From Roseibium aquae (lineage in GTDB: Bacteria; Pseudomonadota; Alphaproteobacteria; Rhizobiales; Stappiaceae): DNA of 64,000 nucleotides. This document shows, in pieces, positions 42,829-52,673 of the stretch; the stretch's first letter is position 1, and each line of letters starts with the position of its first letter. Location of the stretch: assembly GCF_008711285.1 (NCBI RefSeq), contig NZ_VXDC01000001.1, positions 744,001 through 808,000 of the forward strand. Reading direction: 5' to 3'. The notes under the pieces were generated by a model that saw only the letters and a list, made by a program, of their open reading frames with translations, was not told the DNA's origin and did not search any database. The position numbers and the translations under genes were made by a program.

Positions 42829-43370
42829 GTAACTTGCCTCTCGGACTGATTATCGAGCTCCTGGTTGCCGTTTTGCTCCTTGTTACGATTGGCTACTGCT
42901 GGATCTTGAACCGCCGCCTGCAACGCCTGCGGGCTGACGAACAAGTTCTCAGAGCAACGATTTCCGAGCTCATGACGGCTACGGAAATCGCGGAACGCGC
43001 GATTCTCGGTCTGAAGCAAACGGCTTCAAATGCCGACAAGACGCTGGGGAGCCGTCTTCTGGAGGCGGAAAAAATGTCCCAGGCACTGGCCGAACAGGTG
43101 ACCGAGGGAGAGAAAATCTTTACCCGTATCTCCCAGATTGCAGATGCGACCCGCAATGCGGGGGCGCCAAGGGGCGAGCCGAGGCTGGATCCAGCGCAGC
43201 GCCGGATGGAGCCGGCGCAAGCTCCCGCGCAACCCCACGGTTACGGCGTTGCCCCGGCGGAACCGCGCCCGCGCAGCGGCGGGCGGGCCGATGACATCCG
43301 AACGGCGGCGGCGGAAGCCACTGCGCGTCTGGAACGGTTCCGCAACAGACCCGGAGGTGCGGCTGCATGA
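42825..43370 (+). CDS. DUF6468 / PflI-like flagellar protein
   Basis: A 181-residue bitopic protein: a membrane helix at residues 6-26 (LGLIIELLVAVLLLVTIGYC), a coiled coil to about residue 105, and a Pro/Arg-rich tail. It sits between fliM and a MotE-like gene with 4-nt overlaps on both sides. The gene in this position in Caulobacter encodes PflI, a flagellar positioning protein with a membrane segment and proline-rich part; equating the two rests on position and architecture. Confidence 0.65.
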   Translation: MSNLPLGLIIELLVAVLLLVTIGYCWILNRRLQRLRADEQVLRATISELMTATEIAERAILGLKQTASNADKTLGSRLLEAEKMSQALAEQVTEGEKIFTRISQIADATRNAGAPRGEPRLDPAQRRMEPAQAPAQPHGYGVAPAEPRPRSGGRADDIRTAAAEATARLERFRNRPGGAAA

Positions 43371-44065
43371 ATGTTCGACTGCTTCCCTTATTGGTGATTT
43401 CGGCCACGGCGCTGTTGGTTCTGAAATTGCTCGGCCTGACGTTCGGAACGGAAACGGCGGTCTTGCAGATACGGGAGGCGGTCGCCCAGGAAGCGGGACA
43501 GGCCGTGCCTGAAGATGGTGCGGGGGGCGATCCGGCGGCCGCAGGCGAAGCTGCGGATGCTCAGGCCGATCCGGCGCCGCCGCCCGTGCCTGAATCTCTC
43601 GAAATCGGTGGATCGGCTGCAGAGCGGGCCGTTCTTGAAAGTCTTGGGGAGCGGCGGCGCAATCTGGAGCAACAGGAAGGTCAGCTCGATCTTCGGGAAC
43701 GGCTGCTGCAAGCGACAGAGGAGCGGATCCAGAAGCGGGTCGACGAACTTAAGGCGCTGGAACAGCGGATCGAAGCGGCGGTTGAGGAAAAACGCGTCCA
43801 GGAAGAAAACGAAATCGCGGGGCTTGTGCAGATGTATGAAAACATGAAGCCCAAGGACGCGGCTCGTATTTTCAACAGTCTGGATCTCGATGTCCTTTTG
43901 AAGATCGTGCGTCAGATGAAGCCCCGGAAGATGGCCGATATCCTTGGGCGGATGTCGCCGGAAGCGGCCGAGCGTTTGACCGTCGCCATCGCGAGCAGCA
44001 ACAACCAGCCTGCACGGGCCGATGCACCAGCCGCGCAGGACTTGCCGAAAATTCAGGCTAATTGA
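43367..44065 (+). CDS. MotE-like flagellar protein (MgtE_N domain)
   Basis: A 232-residue protein with an N-terminal signal or anchor helix, an acidic Ala/Pro linker, a coiled coil (about 85-150), and a terminal MgtE_N-type domain (VQMYENMKPKDAARIFNSLDLDVLLKIVRQMKPRKMADILGRM). Rhizobial MotE, a periplasmic chaperone of MotC, has this design. No motB/motC is nearby. It overlaps the previous gene by 4 nt. Confidence 0.78.
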   Translation: MNVRLLPLLVISATALLVLKLLGLTFGTETAVLQIREAVAQEAGQAVPEDGAGGDPAAAGEAADAQADPAPPPVPESLEIGGSAAERAVLESLGERRRNLEQQEGQLDLRERLLQATEERIQKRVDELKALEQRIEAAVEEKRVQEENEIAGLVQMYENMKPKDAARIFNSLDLDVLLKIVRQMKPRKMADILGRMSPEAAERLTVAIASSNNQPARADAPAAQDLPKIQAN

Positions 44066-44218
44066 GAGATACCCTCGACTTTACACGATTGATGTAAGGG
44101 CGCGTTAAGTCACAAGCCCCAAGATGGTGAACGGAGCAATCCGGGGACAAACAAGGTGTCGGACAGGACAAAATTCCGTATGGACTGCGGGCAATCCGCT
44201 TGCCGCGGGGTGCAGGTG

Positions 44219-47200
44219 ATGCGCCGCTGCGAGGTCCTGGTATTGTCCGTGGTCCTTGCCATCCTCACGCTCTGGACCTTCTCCAGCATTCCGGCCCGGG
44301 CTCAGTCTCTCGAACCTGTCAACCTCGAAGCGATGCCGCAGCAAGGTTATGGCCGGATCATCCTGACCTTCCAGGATCGAACGCTGCTGCCGACCTATGA
44401 CGCGGTGATCACCGGCGGTGTTCTGAGAATTTCCTTTCAGGATCCGATCGATGTCCAGGTGGAGGACGTGCCGCTTGCCCTTGAGGATTACATCACGATT
44501 GCCCGCCGCGACCCGGACGGAAGCGCGATCCGTTTCGCCCTGAAAGGGCAGTTCCAGATCAATACCCTTGAGGCCGGGGAAAAGCTGTTTGTCGATATCC
44601 TGCCACTGAACTGGCAGGGCCTCCCGCCGGGGCTTCCCGACGATGTCGTTCAGGAACTTGCCAAGCGCGCGGAAGAGGCCATGCGCCGTGTGCGGGCTCT
44701 TGAGCAAGCCAGACTGAAAGCGAAGGAGGGGCCGGAGGTCACCCTGCGGATCGGGGAACATCCGACCTTCACACGTCTCGTTTTCGATTGGTCGATCCGG
44801 TTCGACACCGCGTTCGTGCGTGAAAACGACATCATCCGTGTGACCTTCAACCATCCGGCTCAGCTCGATGTGTCGAAGCTTCGCGCCCACCTGCCGAAGG
44901 GTGTTGTCGACGCAACGTCTTTTCTCGACAAGGGCAAGCTGAAGTTCCTCATGCGGATCGATCCGGAGGTGGACATCCGCGCCTTCCGGGAAGACCAGAC
45001 CTATGTGATTGACATCACGCCGCCGCGCGAGACGCCGATCGACCCGGCCAACGCGCTCATCAATTCCGAGCTGTCGGCCGGCTCCGGCGAGAACAGGACC
45101 GACATGATCAATGCGCCCGGCGTCCGCCAGGGTGGCGGCGAAGCCGGGGAGGAGGCAAGTCCTCCGCGTGCGAACGATCAATCCTCCGCCGTGGCGCAAG
45201 AGGCCGGTCAAGTCGCCTCGATGGCCCCGGTTCCGGGATCAGACCCGGCCGGGACAGCCGGTCAAGTGGCGGCCGGAACAAGCGTCGGGCAGGAAGAAAC
45301 CCCGGTCTCCCCCTCGGCGCCGGGCGTTGACCCGGGGCAAGATACTCAAGCGGCGGCGCGTCCCGATGTCCCGGCGCAGTCCGGGGGCGTGTCCGCCAAT
45401 TCGGCCGACATCCGTCCGGTTGCTGCTGGTCCGGGCGACGCAGGATTTGGCCAGGCGCGCGCCGCAGAGATGGACGGAAACGTCGACGGGATGCCGGAAA
45501 CGGAACCGGTGGACCCGCGGACGACCGCCGCGATCCCGGAACCGGCGCGCCGCGGCGTCGACTTGGCGCAAGCTCCACAAAGGGCCATGCCGCTTGTCGA
45601 TCAGCCGCCGGCCAACGCGCCGGTCATCACGCCGCCGCCAAGGCCTGCAGCGCCATCCTCGTCTGACGATATCCCCGTACCGGCCGCGATGCCGGTCGAA
45701 CCGCTTTTACAGGCACCCGCACCGCAACCTGCCGCCGGCCAGGGCAACGAGATTCCGCCGGCCCTCGTTCTGCCGCCGCGAGACGATTCCGGAGAGGCGT
45801 GGCGCGCGCGCGGCGGAGCGAATGAGCCGCTGGATGTTCCCTCGCCGGAGCAACCTCCCCAGAATTTCGCGGATGATGTCCGCAATTTCGTGGCCGCCGA
45901 GGCGCGGCGCATAGGTCAAACCGTGCGCATCGTCTTTCCCTTTTCCGAGCCGGTCTCGAGCGCGATTTTCCGCCGCAACGATAGCATATGGATGGTGTTC
46001 GACACCGATGCGACCATCGATACGCGTGGCATGGTTTCGGCGTTGGCGGATACGGCAGACACGATCGACGCTCAGCAGTTCGCGGACTACCAAATCCTCC
46101 GGATTGATCTGAATGATCCGGTTCTGGCAACGGTCGGGCTCGATGGCAACGCCTGGTCGCTGGTGATCGGCGACATGATCATCGAACCGTCGATCCCGCT
46201 CCGGCTTGAGCGGAATGTGCGGTCCGATGGCGGCTCGATCCTGCGTGTCCTTTACAAGGATCCGCAGAAGATCCGTGAAATCGAAGATCCTTTCATCGGC
46301 GACACGATCTCGCTCGTCACGGGCTTCGGCCCCCCGCGCGGATTGCTCAAGGCCCAGAGTTTCGTTGATCTCGACGCCTTGTCTTCCGCGCAGGGCGTGG
46401 CTGTCGCCCCCAAGTCGGACGGCGTCCAGGTGAAAATCCTCGGCGACGACGTCATCGTTGAAAAAGATGGCGGGCTCGCTGTCTCCAACCGGCATCTGCG
46501 CGGTGGAACAGGCGTCTTCAACACTTTGTCCAGTGCGAACGACACAAGCTATGTCGAGTTCGTGTCGCTATCGACGGAAGGTCCTGAAACCTATCGCGGA
46601 CGGTTGACGGAGTTGCAGGACCGGCTCAGCCGCACGCCGGAAGGGCGTCGCAAGGATCCACTCATGGATCTGTCCCGCTTCTATTTGGCGCACCAGTTCG
46701 CACCCGAAGCGCTCGGCCTCATGAAACTGGCTCTCGAGGAAGATCCGGCCTTGGCCGAGGACGGCTCGTTCAATCTCATGATGGGAGCCGCGCAGGCGAT
46801 GGCGGGCCGGCCCCATGAGGCCTATCCCTATCTGAACCGGCCGGACCTGAAAAACAGTCCGGATGCCGCGGTTTGGCAAACCATCGTGGATGTCGCGCTC
46901 GGAAACTGGACGCAGGCCCGCATTGCCATGCCCCGCGGCAGGGCCGTCGCCGGCAACTATCCGCCCTCCATCCGTGCCGATTTCAATCTGGCCGCCGCGC
47001 AGGCAATGGTCGAATCCAACGACTTTGGGCGCGCCAACAGTATTCTTGCCGAAATCGAACCGGCCGAGGTCTCGGCGGCGCAGGCAGCCCGCTACGACAT
47101 CCTGCGCGGACGCGTGGCCGATGCCTCCGGCCGGTCGCAGGAGGCGCTCACCGTTTTCGATCTGGTGGCGAAATCGGATGACCGCCCGCGCGCGGCCGAG

Positions 47201-48289
47201 GCCGAATACCGGGCCTTGCGCATCCGCTATCGGGACGGCGAGCTGACCGCGGATGAAACCATCGATCAATTGGCCGGCCTGTCGATGTCGTGGCGCGGCG
47301 ATGAAATCGAGCTGCGGACCTTGCGGTTTCTGGCCCAGCTTTATGCGGAACGCGGGCGCTACCGTGAAGCTTTCGAGGCTTTGAAATCCGCTGTCCAGGC
47401 TAATCCGGATTCCGACACCACACGGCTTCTGCAAGAGGAAATGAACGCCTTGTTCGTGGCTCTTTTCCTCGACGGGCAAGCTGATGAAATGCCACCGGTT
47501 CGCGCCTTGGCCCTTTATTATGATTTCCGTGAGATGACCCCGATTGGCCGGGAAGGGGACGAGATGGTCCGCCTCTTGGCCAAGCGTCTGGTCGAGGTCG
47601 ACCTGCTGGACCAGGCCACCGAACTCTTGAGACACCAGGTGGACAACCGGCTCAAGGGCGCGGCCCGTGCCCAGATCGCGGCCGATCTCGCGGCGATCTA
47701 CCTGATTGACCGCAAACCTGACGAGGCCCTGCGTGTTCTCAACCGCACCCGCCAGGCCCAGTTGCCGTCCACGCTCGAACGCCAGCGCAACATTGTCGAG
47801 GCCCGCGCGATGACGGCGAGTGGCCGGCCGGATCTTGCGCTTGAACTTGTCCGCAACATGCGCGGCGCGGATGTCGACCGGTTGCGGGCCGACACCTTCT
47901 GGGCGGCGCAGAGTTGGCGGGAGGCCGGCGAGCAGTTGGAGGCCATGCATGGCTCTCGCTGGTCGGACAACATTCCCCTGGACGATCTGGAACGGCAGGA
48001 CATCCTACGCGCGGGCATCGCCTATTCCCTGGCCGGAGATCAGCTCAGCCTTAATCGCCTGCAGACAAAATACATGCCCAAGATGGCAAACAGCTCCGAA
48101 GCACTGGCGTTTGAGGTCGTGACCCGCCCGATCGAAGCACAGGGCGTTGAATTCCTCGAGGTTGCAAACCGTCTCGCTGACACCGATTCTCTCGAAACCT
48201 TCATGGAAGAGTATCGCCGCCAATACATGAACCCGAGCCAGCCGGCCGCCGATCAGGCCGCGGCTCAACCCGAGCAGGGACGCGGCTAG
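44219..48289 (+). CDS. Large periplasmic AMIN-like/TPR protein of the fliL operon
   Basis: A 1356-residue exported protein. A signal peptide (LVLSVVLAILTLWTFSSIPARAQS) precedes two beta-rich, AMIN-like segments (about 40-110 and 175-280), a Pro/Ala/Gly-rich disordered stretch (about 285-550), a third beta-rich segment (about 555-775), and tetratricopeptide-like helices to about 1330. A GTG 63 nt upstream (44156) is the alternative start. It follows motE by about 150 bp (90 bp from the GTG), apparently in the same transcription unit. Similar TPR proteins follow motE-like genes in other alphaproteobacteria, but I know of no defined function. Confidence 0.75.
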   Translation: MRRCEVLVLSVVLAILTLWTFSSIPARAQSLEPVNLEAMPQQGYGRIILTFQDRTLLPTYDAVITGGVLRISFQDPIDVQVEDVPLALEDYITIARRDPDGSAIRFALKGQFQINTLEAGEKLFVDILPLNWQGLPPGLPDDVVQELAKRAEEAMRRVRALEQARLKAKEGPEVTLRIGEHPTFTRLVFDWSIRFDTAFVRENDIIRVTFNHPAQLDVSKLRAHLPKGVVDATSFLDKGKLKFLMRIDPEVDIRAFREDQTYVIDITPPRETPIDPANALINSELSAGSGENRTDMINAPGVRQGGGEAGEEASPPRANDQSSAVAQEAGQVASMAPVPGSDPAGTAGQVAAGTSVGQEETPVSPSAPGVDPGQDTQAAARPDVPAQSGGVSANSADIRPVAAGPGDAGFGQARAAEMDGNVDGMPETEPVDPRTTAAIPEPARRGVDLAQAPQRAMPLVDQPPANAPVITPPPRPAAPSSSDDIPVPAAMPVEPLLQAPAPQPAAGQGNEIPPALVLPPRDDSGEAWRARGGANEPLDVPSPEQPPQNFADDVRNFVAAEARRIGQTVRIVFPFSEPVSSAIFRRNDSIWMVFDTDATIDTRGMVSALADTADTIDAQQFADYQILRIDLNDPVLATVGLDGNAWSLVIGDMIIEPSIPLRLERNVRSDGGSILRVLYKDPQKIREIEDPFIGDTISLVTGFGPPRGLLKAQSFVDLDALSSAQGVAVAPKSDGVQVKILGDDVIVEKDGGLAVSNRHLRGGTGVFNTLSSANDTSYVEFVSLSTEGPETYRGRLTELQDRLSRTPEGRRKDPLMDLSRFYLAHQFAPEALGLMKLALEEDPALAEDGSFNLMMGAAQAMAGRPHEAYPYLNRPDLKNSPDAAVWQTIVDVALGNWTQARIAMPRGRAVAGNYPPSIRADFNLAAAQAMVESNDFGRANSILAEIEPAEVSAAQAARYDILRGRVADASGRSQEALTVFDLVAKSDDRPRAAEAEYRALRIRYRDGELTADETIDQLAGLSMSWRGDEIELRTLRFLAQLYAERGRYREAFEALKSAVQANPDSDTTRLLQEEMNALFVALFLDGQADEMPPVRALALYYDFREMTPIGREGDEMVRLLAKRLVEVDLLDQATELLRHQVDNRLKGAARAQIAADLAAIYLIDRKPDEALRVLNRTRQAQLPSTLERQRNIVEARAMTASGRPDLALELVRNMRGADVDRLRADTFWAAQSWREAGEQLEAMHGSRWSDNIPLDDLERQDILRAGIAYSLAGDQLSLNRLQTKYMPKMANSSEALAFEVVTRPIEAQGVEFLEVANRLADTDSLETFMEEYRRQYMNPSQPAADQAAAQPEQGRG

Positions 48290-48352
48290 GATATGGAGCG
48301 TTTGACGCGCGCCTGATGGGGCATCGCCCGCTCAACCAGGTCTCGCCCGGTG

Positions 48353-49402
48353 TCAGAGATAGACGATCTGCCGTTTCGGCAGTTCAGAGCGGTATCTGTG
48401 CACAAGGCTTACGATGGATCGGGCGCTTCGGTGGTGGCCTGCCCAGCTTGCTTCCAGAAAAGCGCGATAGGTTCTCGCACTCACGCCGCTGTCCCGCATC
48501 AGTTTTATCACCGTCCCGTCCGCATTGGAGCTGAGCGTTCTTTCGACGGTCGCCGCGGGCAGGGCGAGCTGGCGTCCCATGAGCCAGCTTGCGGCCTCCC
48601 GCCTGCCCTGTCTGATCAGTGTCTGGAGCAAGCTGTCGAACAACAAATCGCCATTGGCCACTTCGATCGATGCCTCGTGGCGGGACAGGCGAACGCCTTC
48701 ATGATCAATCGTGTCTTCCGGGCCGGTACCGGCACATTGCTCGGCCAACTGCTCGAGCGATCCTTGTTCGAGCGCATGGCCCAGCCGGGCCGGAAAAAGG
48801 GGGCAGCCGACTTCGAGAAGTTTTTTCAAGGCGGCCCGATATGGCGCGTCGAGGAGCGCACGTGCGGCCACGCCTGACAACACATGCCGGTTGGAGCCGG
48901 CATGGATCAGCAGGGCAATAACAGCTCCATTTGAAAAACGGGCGAATGGATTGGCCAGCAGGAGCAGGATCGTTTCCTGGCAGCTCCTGGCGATCAGCGC
49001 GTCACAAACCTTGGCTGAAAGCGCGGTTCTACGAGCGATGGCATTCCGGTGGGCGTCGCTGGCAAACCGTGCCGCATTGAGCAGCGCAGCATCGGTGACC
49101 ACGGGAGAGTGTTGCAGGACCGGTTCGCTCTGTTCGAACTCCTCCAGCGTCAGGCGGTCGGCGAGCTCGCTGGTTATGTGGCTGGTCTTTGCGAGGCGAA
49201 CGACCAGTTCGAACCGTGTCGCCTTGTCCAGGTCATCGAGGACTAACAACACAATCCTGGAAAAAAGCTCGCGCTCCAGCGGACTTGGGCCGGCATTCCG
49301 GTCCTTGGCGAACTCGGTCACGAGTTCGCGGACCAAACGTGAAGTGGCCGTCTTGTCGCGCAAGCGCGCCAGGGATTCCAGCCGGTGTCTCAGCGTGCTC
49401 AC
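48353..49402 (-). CDS. DUF2336 domain protein
   Basis: A 349-residue all-helical cytoplasmic protein of the DUF2336 family. Helical repeats run through the first 200 residues (SRIVLLVLDDLDKATRFELVVRLA; HSPVVTDAALLNAARFAS), and the C-terminus includes LFDSLLQTLIRQGRREAASWLMG. No enzymatic motif is visible. It follows fliP on the same strand after 123 bp without a terminator, so may be part of the fliO-fliP unit. Function unknown. Confidence 0.8.
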   Translation of the reverse strand: MSTLRHRLESLARLRDKTATSRLVRELVTEFAKDRNAGPSPLERELFSRIVLLVLDDLDKATRFELVVRLAKTSHITSELADRLTLEEFEQSEPVLQHSPVVTDAALLNAARFASDAHRNAIARRTALSAKVCDALIARSCQETILLLLANPFARFSNGAVIALLIHAGSNRHVLSGVAARALLDAPYRAALKKLLEVGCPLFPARLGHALEQGSLEQLAEQCAGTGPEDTIDHEGVRLSRHEASIEVANGDLLFDSLLQTLIRQGRREAASWLMGRQLALPAATVERTLSSNADGTVIKLMRDSGVSARTYRAFLEASWAGHHRSARSIVSLVHRYRSELPKRQIVYL

Positions 49403-49525
49403 AGGTCCCCATCCCCCAACAGGAAAAGCTATCGAAACAGGACCATATTACTTCTAGCGCTGTTAATTTTTCCTATAGGTTGCGAAAAATCCCATGTGCA
49501 CGCCGTTGCTTGACCCTTGGTCCGC

Positions 49526-50290
49526 TCATCCGCCGCCGAAACTCTGGACAAGCGAGCCCGCGACCAGATTCCAGCCATCCACGAGGACAAAGAAAATGAG
49601 CTTGAATGGCAAAGAGATGACGACCGGGGGGAGCATCATCATCCCCATGGACATCAGAACCGATGCGATCACCAGGTCGATGATGAGAAAGGGCAGATAC
49701 AGCAGGAAGCCGATCTCGAACGCCCGCCTCAACTCACTGATCATGAAGGCCGGAACCAATGTGCTGAGGGCAAGATCTTCCGGTGTCTGCGGTGCTTCCT
49801 GACCGGAAAGTTCCTGAAACAGCATCAAGTCCTTTTCGCGCACCTGGGACAGCATGAAATCCCGGAACGGATCCACGGCCCGCTCGAAGGCTTGATCGAA
49901 TTCGATCGTGCCCTCCATCAAAGGCTGAACACCCTCGTCATACGCGATCTGGAAGGTCGGTGCCATGATGAAGGCGGTCAGGAACAACGCGAGGCTGATC
50001 ATCACCATGTTGGGCGGGGCCGTCTGCAACCCGATGGCGGACCGCAGAAGGGACAGGACGACCACGATCCTTGTGAAGCTTGTCACCATGATCAGGATCG
50101 ATGGTGCGAGCGACAGAACCGTGATCAGGGCGACGAGCTGAACGGCGCGTTCGGTCAGCGTTGCGTCGTCGGCAAAGCCGAGTGTGATTTCCTGGGCCCA
50201 ACCAGCTCCGGAAAACAGAAGGCTGAGGCCTGCGGTCAGTCCGGCCAGAAGCAGGAGACGGGCCGGCTTGCGGGAGACATGTTTGATCAT
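49526..50290 (-). CDS. fliP: Flagellar export gate protein FliP
   Basis: A 254-residue export-gate subunit with a cleavable signal peptide (residues 1-32, ending AGWAQ), as is typical of FliP. Signatures: [36 protein letters not shown] and [28 protein letters not shown]. Its ATG overlaps the fliO stop by 4 nt. Its partners fliQ and fliR lie on the other strand after flgB-flgC-fliE. Confidence 0.96.
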   Translation of the reverse strand: MIKHVSRKPARLLLLAGLTAGLSLLFSGAGWAQEITLGFADDATLTERAVQLVALITVLSLAPSILIMVTSFTRIVVVLSLLRSAIGLQTAPPNMVMISLALFLTAFIMAPTFQIAYDEGVQPLMEGTIEFDQAFERAVDPFRDFMLSQVREKDLMLFQELSGQEAPQTPEDLALSTLVPAFMISELRRAFEIGFLLYLPFLIIDLVIASVLMSMGMMMLPPVVISLPFKLIFFVLVDGWNLVAGSLVQSFGGG

Positions 50291-51957
50291 GTTTTCCGGT
50301 TTCCGCCGATTTCGTCGAGAAGTTTCGCCATTTCTTCCTCGATCGGATTGCGTTCGATGGGGCTGTTTGCCGGATGCGCGGATGGCCGGTCATTTTCCAT
50401 TTTGATTGCCGGGGCAGCGGCGGTTTCCTTGTTTCCGTGAATGGGTGTGACGGTCCGGTCCGGAACGGGCCTTGCGACGGCTGGCGCGACGTCCGGCGCG
50501 GTTTCCTGGGCTTGGGATGGATCGTCCTGCATCACCGTGGATAGCGCCGGAGCCGGCTCTGCTGTGTCATCGGACGGGTGCCGGGTCGCCGGACCGCCGG
50601 ACGCATTCGGCTTCGCCGCCTCGGTTTCCGCAGTCGCCGGACTGCCGTCTGGCAGAGAGCTTTCAATGGAGCGCATAGCCGGTTCCTGCCCGGTCTTTGG
50701 GGGGATCGGCGCAGCATCAGGGCTCTCAAGCCCGCCTGCGGCAGGGTCCGTGGTTCCGGCGGCCGACGGGATCTGCGGCTCGGGGGATCTGCGTGTGCCG
50801 CCCATCAAACCCGGCTCGACCCTCGTGAGCGGCCTGGGTGTGTCCGCGTGTGCGGCAGGTGCGCCGTTCTTCGGCGGCTGGTGCGTGTCGCCCGCTTCCG
50901 GCGGTGTCGTTTGAGCCTTGGCGAGAGGGCTGAACAATGCCGTTCTTGCCTTTGCGGCCGGTCCCGAGGCTGGCGGCGTGATTGTGTGCCGCGCGGCGCT
51001 CTCCAGCGCTGAAGACGCTCTGGCAATGGGACGGGTCAGGGCATCCACGAGACCAGGTCGCGCACGGGCGGGGTCAGGTGTTTTTTGCGGCTCCACGGTT
51101 CTGCTGGTTGCTGGAGATGGGGCCGCCGGCCGATCGGACGGCGAAGGGATCTGACCAGGCGCACCTGCCGTTTGAGACGGGGGGGCGTCCGCCCTGTGCC
51201 CGCTCTCCTCTTGCCTTTCTTCCCCTTCGGCAAATTGATCCCCGGCAGGCGGGACAGCACGCAGATGCGACCTGGCTCTGCTGTTTTCCAAGGCAGCCTG
51301 CGGCTTGGCGGGCGGCTCCTGTGAAGACAGGGACGGCCGGTTCAGTTTGCCGAAGGAGCCGGCGGCCGACTTGATCAGGGAACTTGCAGCCCGTGCCGCT
51401 TTGCCGGTGTTCCAGGCCGGTTCGCTTTCGCGGGTGTCTGGTTGCGCTCGTCCGGCGTCTGGGAGTTGCGGCTGCGGTGCGGCGGAAACGTCCGGTTCCG
51501 GTCCGGGTCGAGCGGCTTGGGCCGTTTCCGGTGCAGGCACCCGTGGTGCCGGGGGGACGGATACCGGCTCATCCATCGCCGGCACCGCCGGCGGTAGCGC
51601 CGCTGCGGGAAAGGTCCGTTGCGGGGCCGCCGGTTGCGCGGTGGCGGCGAGGGGGGCTCCTCGCACGATGCCCTGTTCCACGACAATGTCCGAGGTCCCG
51701 CCGATCAGTATCAGGTGTTCGACATTGTCGCGCCGGACCAGCACCAACCTGCGGCGGGTGTCGATGGTGGCGGCGTCCATGATGGCGATGCGCGGTTGCC
51801 GGCCGCGCGGGCTTGCGATGGAGCCCCCGGTGAGCCGTTTGAGAATGAAAATGAACAGAGCGAACAGGACAAGGACGACAACCAGCGAAATTCCAAAGGC
51901 CAGGGCTCTGGCAATCTCGTCGGTGAAGCCGAAGGTGCTTTCGATCCAGTTGTACAT
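50287..51957 (-). CDS. fliO: FliO-like export protein with a very long disordered tail
   Basis: A 556-residue protein. One membrane helix ([17 protein letters not shown], about 20-40) is followed by the FliO domain: [35 protein letters not shown], to about residue 95. The remaining 450 residues are Pro/Ala/Glu/Arg-rich and disordered, against about 90-140 residues in total for typical FliO. The ATG at 51957 follows AAGAGGA. FliO helps build the FliP gate, and it overlaps fliP by 4 nt. Confidence 0.85.
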   Translation of the reverse strand: MYNWIESTFGFTDEIARALAFGISLVVVLVLFALFIFILKRLTGGSIASPRGRQPRIAIMDAATIDTRRRLVLVRRDNVEHLILIGGTSDIVVEQGIVRGAPLAATAQPAAPQRTFPAAALPPAVPAMDEPVSVPPAPRVPAPETAQAARPGPEPDVSAAPQPQLPDAGRAQPDTRESEPAWNTGKAARAASSLIKSAAGSFGKLNRPSLSSQEPPAKPQAALENSRARSHLRAVPPAGDQFAEGEERQEESGHRADAPPSQTAGAPGQIPSPSDRPAAPSPATSRTVEPQKTPDPARARPGLVDALTRPIARASSALESAARHTITPPASGPAAKARTALFSPLAKAQTTPPEAGDTHQPPKNGAPAAHADTPRPLTRVEPGLMGGTRRSPEPQIPSAAGTTDPAAGGLESPDAAPIPPKTGQEPAMRSIESSLPDGSPATAETEAAKPNASGGPATRHPSDDTAEPAPALSTVMQDDPSQAQETAPDVAPAVARPVPDRTVTPIHGNKETAAAPAIKMENDRPSAHPANSPIERNPIEEEMAKLLDEIGGNRKT

Positions 51958-52169
51958 GCCGTCCTCTTCCATACGAGCGCACTTTTGAGGTGAAATGCCT
52001 GGCGCGATTTTCTGCTACGCCGCTGCGGGCGAATCTGTTCTGATCCCAAAGTTAACAGAGGGAGGCAATTTCTGCCTGCCGAGCTCGGGGATATCCTCGC
52101 AAAATGCAAAGCAACAGGGCGACTTTCCCCGGAAATCTGTGGTCAAAGGTTTCGAGGCGTTAATCATCG

Positions 52170-52186
52170 TTAACCAATCGTTAACC
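52170..52186. promoter_or_regulatory. Perfect CtrA box upstream of flgB
   Basis: TTAACCAATCGTTAACC is an exact TTAACC-N5-TTAACC, with a further TTAA six bases before it (52160-52163). It lies 49-65 bp before the flgB GTG in the divergent region with fliO, so may serve both directions. Confidence 0.85.
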
Positions 52187-52234
52187 TTTAGGGCGGCAAT
52201 GTTTGCCTAACGCGTTAACCAGATGGAGGGTCCC

Positions 52235-52639
52235 GTGGCGATCTCCGACATCCCGCTGTTTCAGGCCTTGAAGTCGAAAATGCAGTGGCATCAGGTCCGG
52301 CAGGGTGTGCTTGCCGAAAATGTCGCCAACGCGGACTCACCGCGGTATCGCGCGAAGGAAGTCGAGCCCTACAGCTTCGAGGACCATATCGGCCGGCAGT
52401 CGTTCGGTTTGCAGACCGTCGTCACCAATCAGGGGCATGTGACCGGGATGATGCAGGCCGCCCCAGGGGCCGAGGTCGACAAAAAGGACATGTTCGAGGT
52501 GACGCCGAACGGAAACAACGTGGTGCTTGAAGAGCAGATGATGAAAGTCACGCAGAACCAGATGGATTTTCAGGCCGCCACGACCCTTTACTCGCGCGGC
52601 CTCGGCCTGATCCGGACCGCTTTGGGGCGGTCTGGCTAA
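52235..52639 (+). CDS. flgB: Proximal rod protein FlgB
   Basis: A 134-residue rod protein: SDIPLFQALKSKMQWHQVRQGVLAENVANADSPRYRAKEV at the start and MDFQAATTLYSRGLGLIRTALGR at the end. The start is taken as GTG at 52235, four bases after GGAGGG; an ATG 12 bases upstream lies in that site. First gene of flgB-flgC-fliE-fliQ-fliR-flhB. Confidence 0.93.
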   Translation: MAISDIPLFQALKSKMQWHQVRQGVLAENVANADSPRYRAKEVEPYSFEDHIGRQSFGLQTVVTNQGHVTGMMQAAPGAEVDKKDMFEVTPNGNNVVLEEQMMKVTQNQMDFQAATTLYSRGLGLIRTALGRSG

Positions 52640-52673
52640 ACCGCCTAACTCATTCCGGCACTGGAGCCCTGAC

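Noticed and set aside
44091-44108. GTAA-N7-TTAA upstream of the large TPR gene considered as a CtrA box.
   Set aside because: It lacks the CC flanks and has a mismatch in the first half, so it is too weak to call.
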